Source of the DNA: VGNY01 sp964549635
GTDB lineage: Bacteria; Chloroflexota; Dehalococcoidia; GIF9; UBA5629
Length of the DNA stretch: 64,000 bases
Assembly (NCBI GenBank): GCA_964549635.1
Contig: CAZJVJ010000001.1
Coordinates: forward strand, 62,001-126,000
Direction of reading: 5' to 3'
The translations under genes were made by a program, and so were the position numbers. The notes under the pieces were generated by a model. The model did not search any database, was not told the DNA's origin, and saw nothing but the letters and a program-made list of their open reading frames with translations. Numbering within the stretch: position 1 is the stretch's first letter; each line of letters begins with the position of its first letter. Positions 55,129 through 63,880 of the stretch are shown in pieces.

Positions 55129-56040
55129 GTGGCTATTATCAAGACAAGGAACCTGATTAAAAATTACGGTGACCTGGTGGCGGTGGACAACGTCAATTTG
55201 GACATCAAGGAGCAGGAATGTTTCGGGTTGCTGGGGCCTAATGGGGCAGGCAAGACTTCCCTCGTCAGGATGATAAGCGCTGTATCACCGCCTACAAATG
55301 GTTACATAAAGGTACTGGACTGGGACTTAAGGTCGCACTCCCGGCAAGTAAAAGCCGTCTTGGGGGTAGTCCCCCAAATCGATAACCTGGATCCGGAATT
55401 AACGGTGATTCAGAACCTGGTAACTTTTGCCCGGTATTTCGATATACCTAGGGCAGAGGCAGTTAAACGTAGCATAGAGCTACTGAAACTTTTCCATCTT
55501 GAAGACAGGTCCAACAGCCGTCTCAGAGAGCTTTCGGGAGGGATGCGACGACGTCTTCTAATTGTCAGGGCCCTCATTAACCAGCCCAGGATTATGATCC
55601 TTGACGAGCCTACGATAGGCCTCGACCCGCAGACCAAATATCTCGTCTGGCATAAGCTAACTGAACTCAAGTCACAGGGGGTGACCCAGCTCCTGTGCAC
55701 ACAAAATATGGAAGAGGCGAGCAGGCTTTGTGACCGGGTGGCAATAATGCATCAGGGTAAAATAGTAAGCCTTGATACTCCGGCTAACCTTCTTGCTAAA
55801 TATGTGGGCAATAAGATATGGGAGATAGAGCTGGACTCAAACAAAAAGGACATGTTTGTTATTGAATTGAAAAGGCGTGGGCTGGACTTTGAGCTCGTAG
55901 GGCACAAAGTGCATATCTTTCACCTTGAGAACAGTGGGCCCTTAGAAACATTGGTGGGCTCGTTGGAAAAATTGAGTTGCAGAACAGCGACTCTGGAAGA
56001 CGTGTTTTTCAGGCTTACCGGAAGGACCTTGATGGAATGA
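55129..56040 (+). CDS. ABC transporter ATP-binding protein (DrrA/NodI type)
   Basis: A 303-residue ABC ATPase. Walker A GPNGAGKTS, Q-loop region VPQIDN, signature LSGGMRRRLL, Walker B MILDEPTIGLD and an H-loop altered to LCTQNMEEA (the family often has THYMEEA, so the switch His is Gln here). A C-terminal extension ends in TLEDVFFRLTGR, typical of the DrrA/NodI exporters. I chose GTG 55129 because GGAG lies nine bases before it and the protein then begins AIIKTRNL. The ATG at 55096 has no ribosome-binding site. It overlaps the permease by four bases. Confidence 0.9.
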   Translation: MAIIKTRNLIKNYGDLVAVDNVNLDIKEQECFGLLGPNGAGKTSLVRMISAVSPPTNGYIKVLDWDLRSHSRQVKAVLGVVPQIDNLDPELTVIQNLVTFARYFDIPRAEAVKRSIELLKLFHLEDRSNSRLRELSGGMRRRLLIVRALINQPRIMILDEPTIGLDPQTKYLVWHKLTELKSQGVTQLLCTQNMEEASRLCDRVAIMHQGKIVSLDTPANLLAKYVGNKIWEIELDSNKKDMFVIELKRRGLDFELVGHKVHIFHLENSGPLETLVGSLEKLSCRTATLEDVFFRLTGRTLME

Positions 56041-56801
56041 AGCTTTTCTCGCGACGCTTTATCAGAGTATGGCAACGCAATCGCGACGTCTTTTTCAGAT
56101 TATGGCATTCTGAGGCGCCTGGTTTTATAGCCGAGCCTCTTATCATACTGCTAGCAATGGGGCTGGGGCTTGGAGCATACGTAGGAATGGTCGATGGTCA
56201 GAGATACATAGAATTCATCGCTCCCGGGTTGATAGTCGGCTACGCTATGTTCAGTGCCAATTTTGAGTGCACCTACGGCAGTTATATCCGTATGGAACAT
56301 CAGAAAACTTTCGATGCCATCATTTCCACTCCCCTTGACATCGATGATGTCACTGCCGGCGAAATATTCTGGGGGGCTACACGGGCAGTACTGACTGGAT
56401 GTGTCATGTTAATCGTGGCTGCCACTTTTAAACTGGTGCATTCGGTATGGGCATTGCTGATACCCGTTCTCTGCTTTTTGGAGGGCATGCTGTTTTCTTC
56501 CATCGCGTTGTTCTTCACAGCTATCGTCCCGTCGATTTACAGCTTTAACTATTATTTCAGCCTCTTTATAACTCCCATGTTTTTCTTCAGTGGCGTATTT
56601 TTTCCACTGTCATCCTTCCCTGCGATAGTCCAACAACTGAGCTGGATAGTGCCACTGACACCCGTAGTTCATCTTGCCAGAGCATTAGTCAAAGGGGAGT
56701 TTCAGCTCAACCTGTTATGGGCACTCGCTCTTATCACTGTTCTGACAATCCTGTTCTTTACCCTGGCTCTGGCAACAATGAGGCGCAGGCTGACAGTATA
56801 A
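56037..56801 (+). CDS. ABC-2 type permease (DrrB/NodJ family)
   Basis: A 254-residue membrane protein with six helices, the partner of the ATPase before it. It has the family stretches FIAPGLIVGYAMFSANFE (first helical pair), TPLDIDDVTAGEIFWG and FFSGVFFPLSSFP. The start overlaps the upstream stop as ATGA. NodIJ/DrrAB systems export lipid-linked sugars or drugs. The substrate here is unknown. Confidence 0.9.
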   Translation: MKLFSRRFIRVWQRNRDVFFRLWHSEAPGFIAEPLIILLAMGLGLGAYVGMVDGQRYIEFIAPGLIVGYAMFSANFECTYGSYIRMEHQKTFDAIISTPLDIDDVTAGEIFWGATRAVLTGCVMLIVAATFKLVHSVWALLIPVLCFLEGMLFSSIALFFTAIVPSIYSFNYYFSLFITPMFFFSGVFFPLSSFPAIVQQLSWIVPLTPVVHLARALVKGEFQLNLLWALALITVLTILFFTLALATMRRRLTV

Positions 56802-56892
56802 AATGCCTGCCCCGAGCATTATTGACATAGGTTGGAATTAGCTATATCCTAACGGCTAGACTTCAACTGAAGCTGGAAAGAGGTACAATGCG

Positions 56893-57216
56893 ATGGTAAA
56901 GACTTCGACCGGACTAAATGAAAACGTTGCCGGACTTTTGTGCTATGTGTTGCTCTGGATAAGCGGTCTTATCTTCATTTTGCTGGAGCGGGAGAATAAG
57001 TTTGTCCGCTTCCATGCTCTGCAATCTATCATCGTTTTTGGAATTCTCATGGTTGCAAGTGTACTTATTGGCTGGATACCGTTCATTGGCTGGTTATTCG
57101 GTGGACTTATCTCAATACTGACATTAGTGCTATGGGTAGTCTTGATGGTCAAGGCCTACCAGGGGGAAATGTACAAGCTGCCCTGGGCAGGTGACCTGGC
57201 TGAAAGAAATGCTTAA
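56893..57216 (+). CDS. DUF4870 small membrane protein
   Basis: A 107-residue protein with three or four membrane helices and the DUF4870 features LCYVLLWISGLIF, ENKFVRFHALQSI and VLMVKAYQGEMYKLPWAG. The function is unknown, and distant similarity to Tic20 translocon proteins has been noted for the family. It stands alone. Confidence 0.88.
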   Translation: MVKTSTGLNENVAGLLCYVLLWISGLIFILLERENKFVRFHALQSIIVFGILMVASVLIGWIPFIGWLFGGLISILTLVLWVVLMVKAYQGEMYKLPWAGDLAERNA

Positions 57217-57316
57217 GCAGTTTAAATGCCCGAACTGAAGATGTTGTTTTTTGGAATGGTTAAGCATGCATATGAACAACCAGGGTTTCTGTTTCCGATA
57301 CTGGAGCAGATACCAC

Positions 57317-58198
57317 TTAATCCCCGCATTTCGAGGGCAGACGCTTGCCCTCCGGGGTATAGCGATAAAACCCTCTTCCAGCTTTTCGTCCTAGGCGGCC
57401 TTCCTTTACCATACGCTCAATAATATCAGTGCGAGGCACTAAATTTTCCTCACCCAAGGCCTTCAGTGCCTTACCTATAAGTACGTATGTATCCAGCCCG
57501 GCATTGTCAGCTATTTCAAAGGGGCCGGCATTCCAGCCATAACCCAGCCGCATGCCGGTATCTACGTCTTCAGGTGTCGCTATACCCTCAGCCACCAATT
57601 CTACAGCTTCCCGGAAGGCAGCAGAGAAGATGCGGTTCATGACAAAGCCAGGAATGTCCTTTTGTACTCGTATGGGGGTTTTGCCCAAAGACTTGACAAA
57701 CATCACTCCCCGCTCGAAGACTTCAGCAGAGGTCTTTTCGCCCTTTATTACCTCTACCAGAGCCATGAGAGGTACAGGGCCAAAAAAGTGAAGACCTAGG
57801 ACTCTTTCGGGGTGCCGCGTTGCTCTGGCAATGCGGGTAATAGGTATAGTGGAGGTATTCGTAGCCAGTGGGATGTCTGGCGAGGCTAACTGGTCAATTT
57901 CCTGAAAAATCTGCCTTTTGAGGTCTTCGATTTCAAACACTGCCTCGATTATCCACGTTGCCTTGGTAACACTGCTCAGGTCAAGCTCTGGGATTATTCG
58001 TTCCAAAACTGTTTGAACCGGTTCTTTTATTAGCCCCTTTCCGCTCAGCTTTTCTAACGACCATTTTATCTCCGCCATAGCTTTGTCCAAGGCTTCAATT
58101 TTCATATCCATCAAATGGACTTGGTGCCCAGCTTGGGCACACACCTGGCCAATGCCTGTGCCCATGAAGCCGGCACCTATTACTAATACTCTCTCCAA
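57317..58198 (-). CDS. 3-hydroxyacyl-CoA dehydrogenase
   Basis: A 293-residue single-domain-type enzyme that oxidises 3-hydroxyacyl-CoA (for example 3-hydroxybutyryl-CoA) with NAD. It has IGAGFMGTGIGQVCAQAG (NAD fold), the catalytic stretch LHFFGPVPLMALVEVI with the active histidine, and FVMNRIFSAAFREAVEL. The start is TTG, eight bases after AAGGAG. Together with the two acyl-CoA dehydrogenases it fits beta-oxidation-type metabolism. A hydratase and a thiolase were not found here. Confidence 0.93.
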   Translation of the reverse strand: MERVLVIGAGFMGTGIGQVCAQAGHQVHLMDMKIEALDKAMAEIKWSLEKLSGKGLIKEPVQTVLERIIPELDLSSVTKATWIIEAVFEIEDLKRQIFQEIDQLASPDIPLATNTSTIPITRIARATRHPERVLGLHFFGPVPLMALVEVIKGEKTSAEVFERGVMFVKSLGKTPIRVQKDIPGFVMNRIFSAAFREAVELVAEGIATPEDVDTGMRLGYGWNAGPFEIADNAGLDTYVLIGKALKALGEENLVPRTDIIERMVKEGRLGRKAGRGFYRYTPEGKRLPSKCGD

Positions 58199-58316
58199 TT
58201 TATTTGCTCCTTATTTGCCCTCTCTATTCCCGGGTTTAGACGCCAGCTAGTGTTGAGGTAATGGCTGCTCACCACAGCGCACAAGCGTGCTAAAGCCTGT
58301 CTTACAACATACACTA

Positions 58317-58390
58317 TGGCTGCCGAGCCAGGATTCGAACCTGGGCTAAGGGATCCAAAGTCCCCTGTGCTACCGCTACACAACTCGGCA
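58317..58390 (-). tRNA. tRNA-Gln(TTG) with encoded CCA
   Basis: The minus-strand cloverleaf has acceptor TGCCGAG/CTCGGCA, anticodon loop CTTTGGA (anticodon TTG, codon CAA) and T arm CCAGGTTCGAATCCTGG. CCA is encoded at 58317-58319. Confidence 0.95.
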
Positions 58391-58400
58391 GCAAGTATAC

Positions 58401-58488
58401 TGGTGCCGAAGGTCGGATTCGAACCGACACGAGGGTCGCCCCTCAACAGTTTTTGAGACTGCCGCGTCTACCATTCCGCCACTTCGGC
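58401..58488 (-). tRNA. tRNA-Leu(CAA) with encoded CCA
   Basis: An 88-nt minus-strand tRNA with acceptor GCCGAAG/CTTCGGC, anticodon loop CTCAAAA (anticodon CAA, codon TTG), a long variable arm typical for Leu and T arm GTCGGTTCGAATCCGAC. CCA is encoded at 58401-58403. It is ten bases upstream of tRNA-Gln, one transcript. Confidence 0.95.
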
Positions 58489-58516
58489 TACGGACCGGGG
58501 TAGCTAGCAATTTCGA

Positions 58517-58545
58517 ATTCTACCACTGTTATTTAGCTCATGCAA
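58517..58545 (-). promoter_or_regulatory. Promoter of tRNA-Leu/tRNA-Gln
   Basis: On the minus strand TTGCAT (58540-58545), 17 bases, TAGAAT (58517-58522), 28 bases before the tRNA-Leu end. Confidence 0.65.
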
Positions 58546-58617
58546 CAGAAAACCAGTGAAATATTGGTGGCTTTTAGCGATTCAAGCCTCTTTTCGAGAT
58601 ACAAGTCTCAATATAGC

Positions 58618-59043
58618 TTAAGTAACAACTGCTATTCTCTGGCCTAATGCTATTATCGCATCGCCGATTTTATCAAGCCCCAACTCAACTAAATCAGCCG
58701 CCCTGTCAAGTAGCCCCAGTAGTCCCCTAAGTTGAGCAGTCCTATCCTTTATGTATGTGTCTACTGGTAACAACCCTAACTCATATCTGGCTTCTAGATT
58801 GCTCAACTGAGGATTGACAGCTTTTAAATCTAGCGGCCCTATTCCTGTCAGTTCTTTCTCAAGCCCAGCCTTTATAACCATTACCTTCAATATAGCCTCA
58901 TTACAAAGTTCCACCTAATTAGCAGTCAGAATATTAAAACGGCTCTCTCCGTCAGATACCTCTTTTCTTAACTTCACCAAGTTCAACAGTGCTATTTCAG
59001 CTTTGTCTTCGGCTGGGGATGTTTTAGGCGATCTCTTGCCCAT
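58618..59043 (-). CDS. Two small in-frame ORFs (42 + 98 aa) split by a single TAG
   Basis: From ATG 59043 a 42-codon frame ends at TAG (58915-58917). The next codon is GTG at 58914, which opens a 98-residue frame in phase to 58618. Read through, this would be one 141-residue helical protein. The segments next to the stop (LLNLVKLRKEVSDGES, and VELCNEAILKVMVIKAGLEK) both look helical. I recognise no family. Options are a nonsense mutation in one gene, or two coupled small proteins. Confidence 0.5.
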
Positions 59044-59158
59044 CACATAGCTGTAAAAAATATTTCGCTTGCTTAGGTAGGAATGATTTTGATGTAACTA
59101 ACGGCGACGCATTATTGTCCAGAACCGCATTGCAAATGAAAGTGTGATCAGCATTCAG

Positions 59159-59413
59159 CTATTCAAAATAAGCTTGGCTTATCTTTGGTTGTCCCTTCCG
59201 GCTCCTCCAGGTTTCTTTGTACACCTTTTCCCGATCAGAAGTCAGTTCTTTCACCGTCTCAGAAATATCAGAAGTTTTTTCCTTTAAAAGCTCCCTTACC
59301 TCCCTACCAGACCGCGGAGTAAGTAGAAAACTGATTAGTGCCCCGGCGGTTACTCCTAGAATAAGGCCAATGAGGAATTCGGAAGCTGAACTTCTGCCAT
59401 TCATCCTTACCAT
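59159..59413 (-). CDS. YtxH-domain protein
   Basis: An 84-residue protein with one membrane helix (FLIGLILGVTAGALISFLLTP), followed by SGREVRELLKEKTSD and a helical charged tail. This is the YtxH pattern, often annotated as general stress or gas-vesicle-like protein. The start may be ATG 59413 or the ATG nine bases later. It is divergent from the GAF-domain gene. Confidence 0.85.
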   Translation of the reverse strand: MVRMNGRSSASEFLIGLILGVTAGALISFLLTPRSGREVRELLKEKTSDISETVKELTSDREKVYKETWRSRKGQPKISQAYFE

Positions 59414-59483
59414 AGCTTTTCCAAGATTAAGAAAAAATTTCTTTATTTGACATTATACCATATAAAAATGCTTCCGGTCTCAC

Positions 59484-59512
59484 TTGACATGCTATCGACA
59501 TCGGCAGATAAT
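59484..59512 (+). promoter_or_regulatory. Promoter of the GAF-domain gene
   Basis: TTGACA (59484-59489), 17 bases, GATAAT (59507-59512), 34 bases before the chosen ATG at 59546. Confidence 0.65.
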
Positions 59513-59545
59513 AGACTTATCAAGTCCATATCAGGGGGTGGAACT

Positions 59546-60151
59546 ATGGATGAGAGGGAGCAGAGATACTACCACAGCCTCTACGAGATTGCCGCCACAG
59601 TCAACTCAGCCAGGACACCAGAAGGTGTACTTCGCAGCATTCTTCAGAGCCTGACCGAAGCCATGGATGCCAAAGGGTGTGCGTTAATGTTATTGACCCC
59701 AGATAAAAGCCTTTTGCTTCATACCGCAGCCTACGGCTTGAGTGACCGATATGTCCGTAAAGGACCGGTATCTGCTGACAAAAGCATCAGTGAGGCGCTA
59801 GAAGGCCGTCCCGTAGCGGTACTGAATGCAACAGAAGATGACAGGATTCAGTATCGCAAGCAGGCCAAGGAGGAAGGTATTGCATCCATTCTTAGTGTTC
59901 CTGTACTGCTTAAGGGAGAGGTAATAGGGGTGATGCGAGTGTACACTTCAGAACCACGTCACTTCACTGATGCTGATATGTACTTCGCGGGAGCGGTAGC
60001 TAACCTTGGTGCTATTGCTCTTGAAAATGCCAGACTTTACGAGGCCGCGAACAAGCAGTATGAGGAGATTAGACTGGAGTTGGCTGAATGGCGTGCTGCT
60101 CTGGGATATGAGTGGATGGCTGAAGAGACTGTACGTCCTGCACAAGAATAG
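59546..60151 (+). CDS. GAF-domain sensory protein
   Basis: A 201-residue protein with a short N-terminal helix and one GAF domain (about residues 20-175: LRSILQSLTEAMDAKGCAL, GIASILSVPVLLKGEVIGVMRVY, YFAGAVANLGAIALENARLY), ending in a coiled-coil segment. No kinase, cyclase or DNA-binding output domain is attached, so it is likely to act by protein contact. AGGGGGTGGA precedes the ATG. The longer frame from 59447 crosses the promoter and is rejected. Confidence 0.88.
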   Translation: MDEREQRYYHSLYEIAATVNSARTPEGVLRSILQSLTEAMDAKGCALMLLTPDKSLLLHTAAYGLSDRYVRKGPVSADKSISEALEGRPVAVLNATEDDRIQYRKQAKEEGIASILSVPVLLKGEVIGVMRVYTSEPRHFTDADMYFAGAVANLGAIALENARLYEAANKQYEEIRLELAEWRAALGYEWMAEETVRPAQE

Positions 60152-60234
60152 AACCAGCACAACGAGACAGCGGAATCCGGAATCTAATAATATTACGGCT
60201 AATATAGATTGAGACTAAATAGGGGGTGAGAGGC

Positions 60235-60573
60235 ATGATACGTGTTATCATTGAGCGACATTGCCGACCAGAAAGAATCGCTGAGATGGAAGCATTATTG
60301 ATTGACTTTAGAACTATAGCTATGCGTCAGCCAGGCTATATTTCCGGTGAGACTCTGTATTCGATAGATGACCCTACGCTGTGGCTGGTAATCAGTACTT
60401 GGGTCGACATTGAAGCATGGAAAGCATGGCAAAGTAGTGCAGAGCGCCAAGAGATCGAAAAGAAGTTAGAAACTTTGCTCGTTTCACCGGAAAAGGTCTC
60501 TGTATTTAGCTTCGCAAGGAGGGGCGGCGCCGTATCTGCCCACACCATTGGTAAGCTGGAAGGCACTGGATAG
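60235..60573 (+). CDS. Antibiotic-biosynthesis-monooxygenase (ABM) fold protein
   Basis: A 112-residue ferredoxin-like-fold ABM domain with IRVIIERHCRPERIAEMEAL, QPGYISGETL and WVDIEAWKAWQSS, the usual pattern of small ABM proteins that include heme-degrading enzymes and quinol monooxygenases. No catalytic assignment is safe. The ATG at 60235 is preceded by GGGGGTGAG, so the GTG at 60226 is less likely. Confidence 0.85.
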   Translation: MIRVIIERHCRPERIAEMEALLIDFRTIAMRQPGYISGETLYSIDDPTLWLVISTWVDIEAWKAWQSSAERQEIEKKLETLLVSPEKVSVFSFARRGGAVSAHTIGKLEGTG

Positions 60574-60825
60574 GAAACCTTTCACGGCCAGGTCTAATGT
60601 ATTAGATCGGCTTGCCGTTTTGCCATATAAGACTACCAGTATCCGGGTTACCTCTACCGCAGGTTGCTGTGCACCACAGCGACGTCGCCGTCTCTTGCCA
60701 TCATTGGCCATCGGCTAACATGGTTCATTCGCCCGCAGAAGAGCAAAAAGGGTGCCGGTGTACCGGGCCACGCGTAAGACAGATAGCCGCGGCAAAGACC
60801 ACAGCCAGGATGGTTTGAAACCGAA

Positions 60826-60899
<74 letters not shown>

Positions 60900-60907
60900 G
60901 CAAGGCC

Positions 60908-60937
60908 ATTGTAGAGTTTTTCAATCTGAGATGTCAA
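60908..60937 (-). promoter_or_regulatory. tRNA-Phe promoter
   Basis: On the minus strand TTGACA (60932-60937), 18 bases, TACAAT (60908-60913), just after the pyrE stop and nine bases before the tRNA. Confidence 0.75.
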
Positions 60938-60948
60938 GGAAAATAGAA

Positions 60949-61515
60949 TCACATCTCCCCGCCAAGCCTCACCAAGGGAATGCCAGACGCGCATAAAGGA
61001 CACTCGCCAGGTTTGTAAGTAACAGTAGTAACACGGATGCAGCTAAAAAGGGGCACACCGAAATCCTTCCCCTGCTCCGAGCGGTCAACTAGTACACCTA
61101 TCCCAACGACATTACCATCCAGCCTTTTAACAGCTTCTATGACCTCAGCGATAGAACCACCAGTGGTTAATATATCGTCAACAACTAAAACACGTTCACC
61201 AGGACTGATAGTAAAACCACGCCGGAAAATCCTTGTGCCCCCTTCCTTTTCGGCGAATATGCCTTTTACACCCAGTTGCCTGGCAACTTCAAAGGCAAGG
61301 ATAATGCCACCAGTGGTTGGCCCGGCAACCACCTGAATGTTGTCTTTCCTGAAATGCTCCGCAATAAATCGACAGAGCCTTTCGGTGTGATGGGGATACT
61401 GTAACACGCGGAACTTCTCCCAGTAGACAGGAGAATGCAGCCCCGAGGTCAGCAGAAAATGTCCTTCCAAAATAGCCCCGGCATCTCTGAATATCCGTAT
61501 TATCTCGTCCGACAT
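60949..61515 (-). CDS. pyrE: Orotate phosphoribosyltransferase
   Basis: Adds ribose 5-phosphate from PRPP to orotate to make OMP. The 188-residue protein has the PRPP motif VLVVDDILTTGGSIAEV, GPTTGGIILAFEVA and the catalytic loop region EKEGGTRIFRRGF. A C-terminal CPLCASG cysteine pair is an extra found in some relatives. It overlaps lepB by 16 bases. Confidence 0.95.
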   Translation of the reverse strand: MSDEIIRIFRDAGAILEGHFLLTSGLHSPVYWEKFRVLQYPHHTERLCRFIAEHFRKDNIQVVAGPTTGGIILAFEVARQLGVKGIFAEKEGGTRIFRRGFTISPGERVLVVDDILTTGGSIAEVIEAVKRLDGNVVGIGVLVDRSEQGKDFGVPLFSCIRVTTVTYKPGECPLCASGIPLVRLGGEM

Positions 61516-62081
61516 GGCATATCTACGCCCAGTAATGCTCTGCCTGAGCTGTCAGTTTGTCTATTTGTATTGAAGGAATGATGCCTTATTACCTTCCATT
61601 CATAAGGAGGCCAGTAAGTTATCCATGCCTTGCCTATTATGTTCTGGCGTGGTACTGTCCACCCCTTGTGCGAATCGGAGCTATTGTTCCGATTGTCGCC
61701 AAGCACAAAGTAATGATTAGCGGGAATTTCCTCAACAGGATATATGTAGTTTGGCGGGTCTACTATGTAAGGTTCGATTAAAGGGGTATTGTTTACGAAC
61801 ACGGTATTGTCTCTCACCTCAACAGTGTCACCGGGTATAGCAATAATACGTTTGATGAGGTCTGTTTGAGAATCCCTTGGAGAACGAAAGACGATTATAT
61901 CACCGTGTTGAGGTTCTTTGAAAAAATAAGCCGCTTTACTCACCAGTATATACTCACCCTCTTCGATGGTAGGCCACATTGATAACCCATACACTTTAAA
62001 GCTGCCGATAGTGGTCTGGAAAACAGCAAAAACAGCTAAACCAAGAGCTATGGGTACAATTATGTCATTAAAAAATTTCAT
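61500..62081 (-). CDS. lepB: Signal peptidase I
   Basis: A 193-residue membrane peptidase that removes signal peptides after export. One N-terminal helix is followed by the catalytic serine in GLSMWPTIEEGEYI, the lysine in LIKRIIAIPGDTVE and box E GDNRNNSSDSHKG. On the minus strand TATAAT (62105-62110) with a weak TGGCAT at 17 bases may be its promoter. Confidence 0.95.
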   Translation of the reverse strand: MKFFNDIIVPIALGLAVFAVFQTTIGSFKVYGLSMWPTIEEGEYILVSKAAYFFKEPQHGDIIVFRSPRDSQTDLIKRIIAIPGDTVEVRDNTVFVNNTPLIEPYIVDPPNYIYPVEEIPANHYFVLGDNRNNSSDSHKGWTVPRQNIIGKAWITYWPPYEWKVIRHHSFNTNRQTDSSGRALLGVDMPCRTR

Positions 62082-62302
62082 CGGTCTATCTTTAAAACAA
62101 GACTATTATAGTCCATGTCAATTTTTTATGCCATTAATTCTTTGCAGCCGGCGGTGTACCCATAGGCTAAACCAAAAGGCCTGATTCCCCGTTTTAATTA
62201 GTAGCCAGCAACTACATGTACTATAATGAAAAAAGTGCAATATAGATGGCTGGATACATCAATAGACAAGGCTTTTTCAAAAATGTAGTGAAGGAGGTTT
62301 AG

Positions 62303-63091
62303 ATGAAGAAACTGTGCTTAATCCTGTCCAGTATAATCTTAGTCGTGATTTTGGCTGTAGCTGCGGGATGTGTGATTGGTGAAGGCGCACAGGTCACACC
62401 GCCAGCAATTTCTGCTTACGTTGCAGGACCAGAATTCGGGATTATCTATAGCCAGCAACAGGTTGGCCTGTGGGTAACTGGCGAAGGAAAGGCTACAGCA
62501 ACCCCAGATGTTGTTCTGTTAAGTCTCGGTATAGAATCTGAAGCGAAGACGGTAGCCGTGGCACAGCGAAACGCGGCCGAGGTAATGAATAGGGTTATGA
62601 AAGCTTTGAAAGCAAACGGCATTGCTGAAAAGGATATTCAAACACAACGGTTCAGCATCTACCCCATACGCAGATGGATTGATGATGAGCGCAGGGAAGA
62701 AATCATTGGCTATCGGGTGACAAACATGGTGGTTGCCAAGATAAGACAGGTAGACAAAGCTGGAAGCATCATCGATAGTGTAGCTGAGGCTGGTGGTGAC
62801 CTCACACGAATTGACTCCATAACCTTTACAGTTGATGACCCAGAACCTTATTTCAATGAGGCCAGAGAAAAAGCGGTAAAAGCTGCCATTGCTAAAGCCA
62901 AGCAGGTAGCTGGAGCAGCCAATATAAAGCTGGGCAAACCGATGTATATCTCCGAAGGGACTCAGTATACGCCACCGGTAAGGGATTATTATGCACTGAA
63001 GGCTGAAAATGTCCTTCCGACACCAACCCCAATAAGCCCTGGTGAACTTGAATTCCGCGTTACCGTGCAGATGGTCTACGATATTGACTAA
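62303..63091 (+). CDS. SIMPL-domain (DUF541) lipoprotein
   Basis: A 262-residue exported lipoprotein: signal peptide ending VAAGC (cysteine about residue 23), then a SIMPL domain with GEGKATATPDVVLLSLGIE, YRVTNMVVAKIRQVDKAG and EAREKAVKAAIAKAKQVAG. The family is found in envelopes and stress-linked clusters, with no established reaction. The site AAGGAGGT stands before the ATG. Confidence 0.92.
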   Translation: MKKLCLILSSIILVVILAVAAGCVIGEGAQVTPPAISAYVAGPEFGIIYSQQQVGLWVTGEGKATATPDVVLLSLGIESEAKTVAVAQRNAAEVMNRVMKALKANGIAEKDIQTQRFSIYPIRRWIDDERREEIIGYRVTNMVVAKIRQVDKAGSIIDSVAEAGGDLTRIDSITFTVDDPEPYFNEAREKAVKAAIAKAKQVAGAANIKLGKPMYISEGTQYTPPVRDYYALKAENVLPTPTPISPGELEFRVTVQMVYDID

Positions 63092-63181
63092 GGATGACAG
63101 GTTTTTAAGGCCACTAGCAAAGCATGTATTCCTTTTCGACCGTTTTTACATTGGTTGTCGGAATAGAAATTGAGGCTGGGC

Positions 63182-63210
63182 TTGACAGAACCTTCAACGA
63201 AGCATATTAT
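63182..63210 (+). promoter_or_regulatory. Promoter of the 107-aa gene
   Basis: TTGACA (63182-63187), 17 bases, TATTAT (63205-63210), 41 bases before the ATG at 63251. Confidence 0.75.
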
Positions 63211-63250
63211 AGGCAGCAAAAAGACTCAAATGTGAGCTGGAGGTCTTGAG

Positions 63251-63574
63251 ATGGCAGAAGAAAAGTGGTCACCAAGGCCCTATTCCAATGAGGAGTTTCT
63301 ATCCTTTGACCGCCTCAAACGAGCTGTAACAAGCAGGGTTCTTGACCGAGCCGAACGCCTAATGTTAGAAGAGTTCCCCCTAAGCCCGGAACGGATAAAT
63401 GAATTAACCAACGAGGAGTGGCTACGGGCCAAGGAAGCCCTCAGGCTTTCCCCGGGAGCTCGGGAAGCATTTCGGAAATATTTAGAGGGAACAGTTAGTG
63501 CTAAGGTGGACAGCCTGATAAAGGCTGAAAAGGCCGAACTGGGGGCTATGGGAGTCGCTGAGAAAAGCTTATAA
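63251..63574 (+). CDS. Helical protein of unknown function (107 aa)
   Basis: I do not recognise it. The product is soluble, charged and helical, with SNEEFLSFDRLKRAV near the start and a regular NELTNEEWLRAKEALRLSPG stretch. It has its own strong promoter and starts with MAEEKW. No membrane segment or metal motif is visible. Confidence 0.65.
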   Translation: MAEEKWSPRPYSNEEFLSFDRLKRAVTSRVLDRAERLMLEEFPLSPERINELTNEEWLRAKEALRLSPGAREAFRKYLEGTVSAKVDSLIKAEKAELGAMGVAEKSL

Positions 63575-63649
63575 GGGTGAGCGGTCGGAAAAGTTATTTG
63601 GTATACACAGTGTGACTGCCAAAAGGCTTTCCCCTGTTTATGTAACATT

Positions 63650-63880
63650 ATGGAAGAAAAAGCCATCAGCCGAAAAAGGTCTGGGACTGTGGATCAAGAG
63701 CAGTTAAAAAAGCGCTTAGAGATGTTAGACAAACGGCTGGATAACATTGATTCAGTGGTCACTGCTTTGGTAGAGCGGATAATGAGACAGCCCGTCAGTA
63801 TCGAGCTATCCTGCCCCAAGTGCGGCAATGTTGTCCAAATATCAGTAACAAGCAACGTGAAGTCCAGCAGCAAAAGCTAG
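63650..63880 (+). CDS. Small coiled-coil protein with one CxxC pair (76 aa)
   Basis: An unrecognised 76-residue protein. A helical middle (EQLKKRLEMLDKRLDNIDS) is followed by LSCPKCGNVVQIS, a half zinc ribbon that would need a second copy to bind metal fully, perhaps by dimerising. It lies 75 bases after the 107-aa gene and may share its transcript. Confidence 0.6.
   Translation: MEEKAISRKRSGTVDQEQLKKRLEMLDKRLDNIDSVVTALVERIMRQPVSIELSCPKCGNVVQISVTSNVKSSSKS

Noticed and set aside
58183..58446. 87-codon frame over tRNA-Gln and part of tRNA-Leu
   Set aside because: It reads through structured tRNA sequence and ends in the hydroxyacyl-CoA dehydrogenase start.
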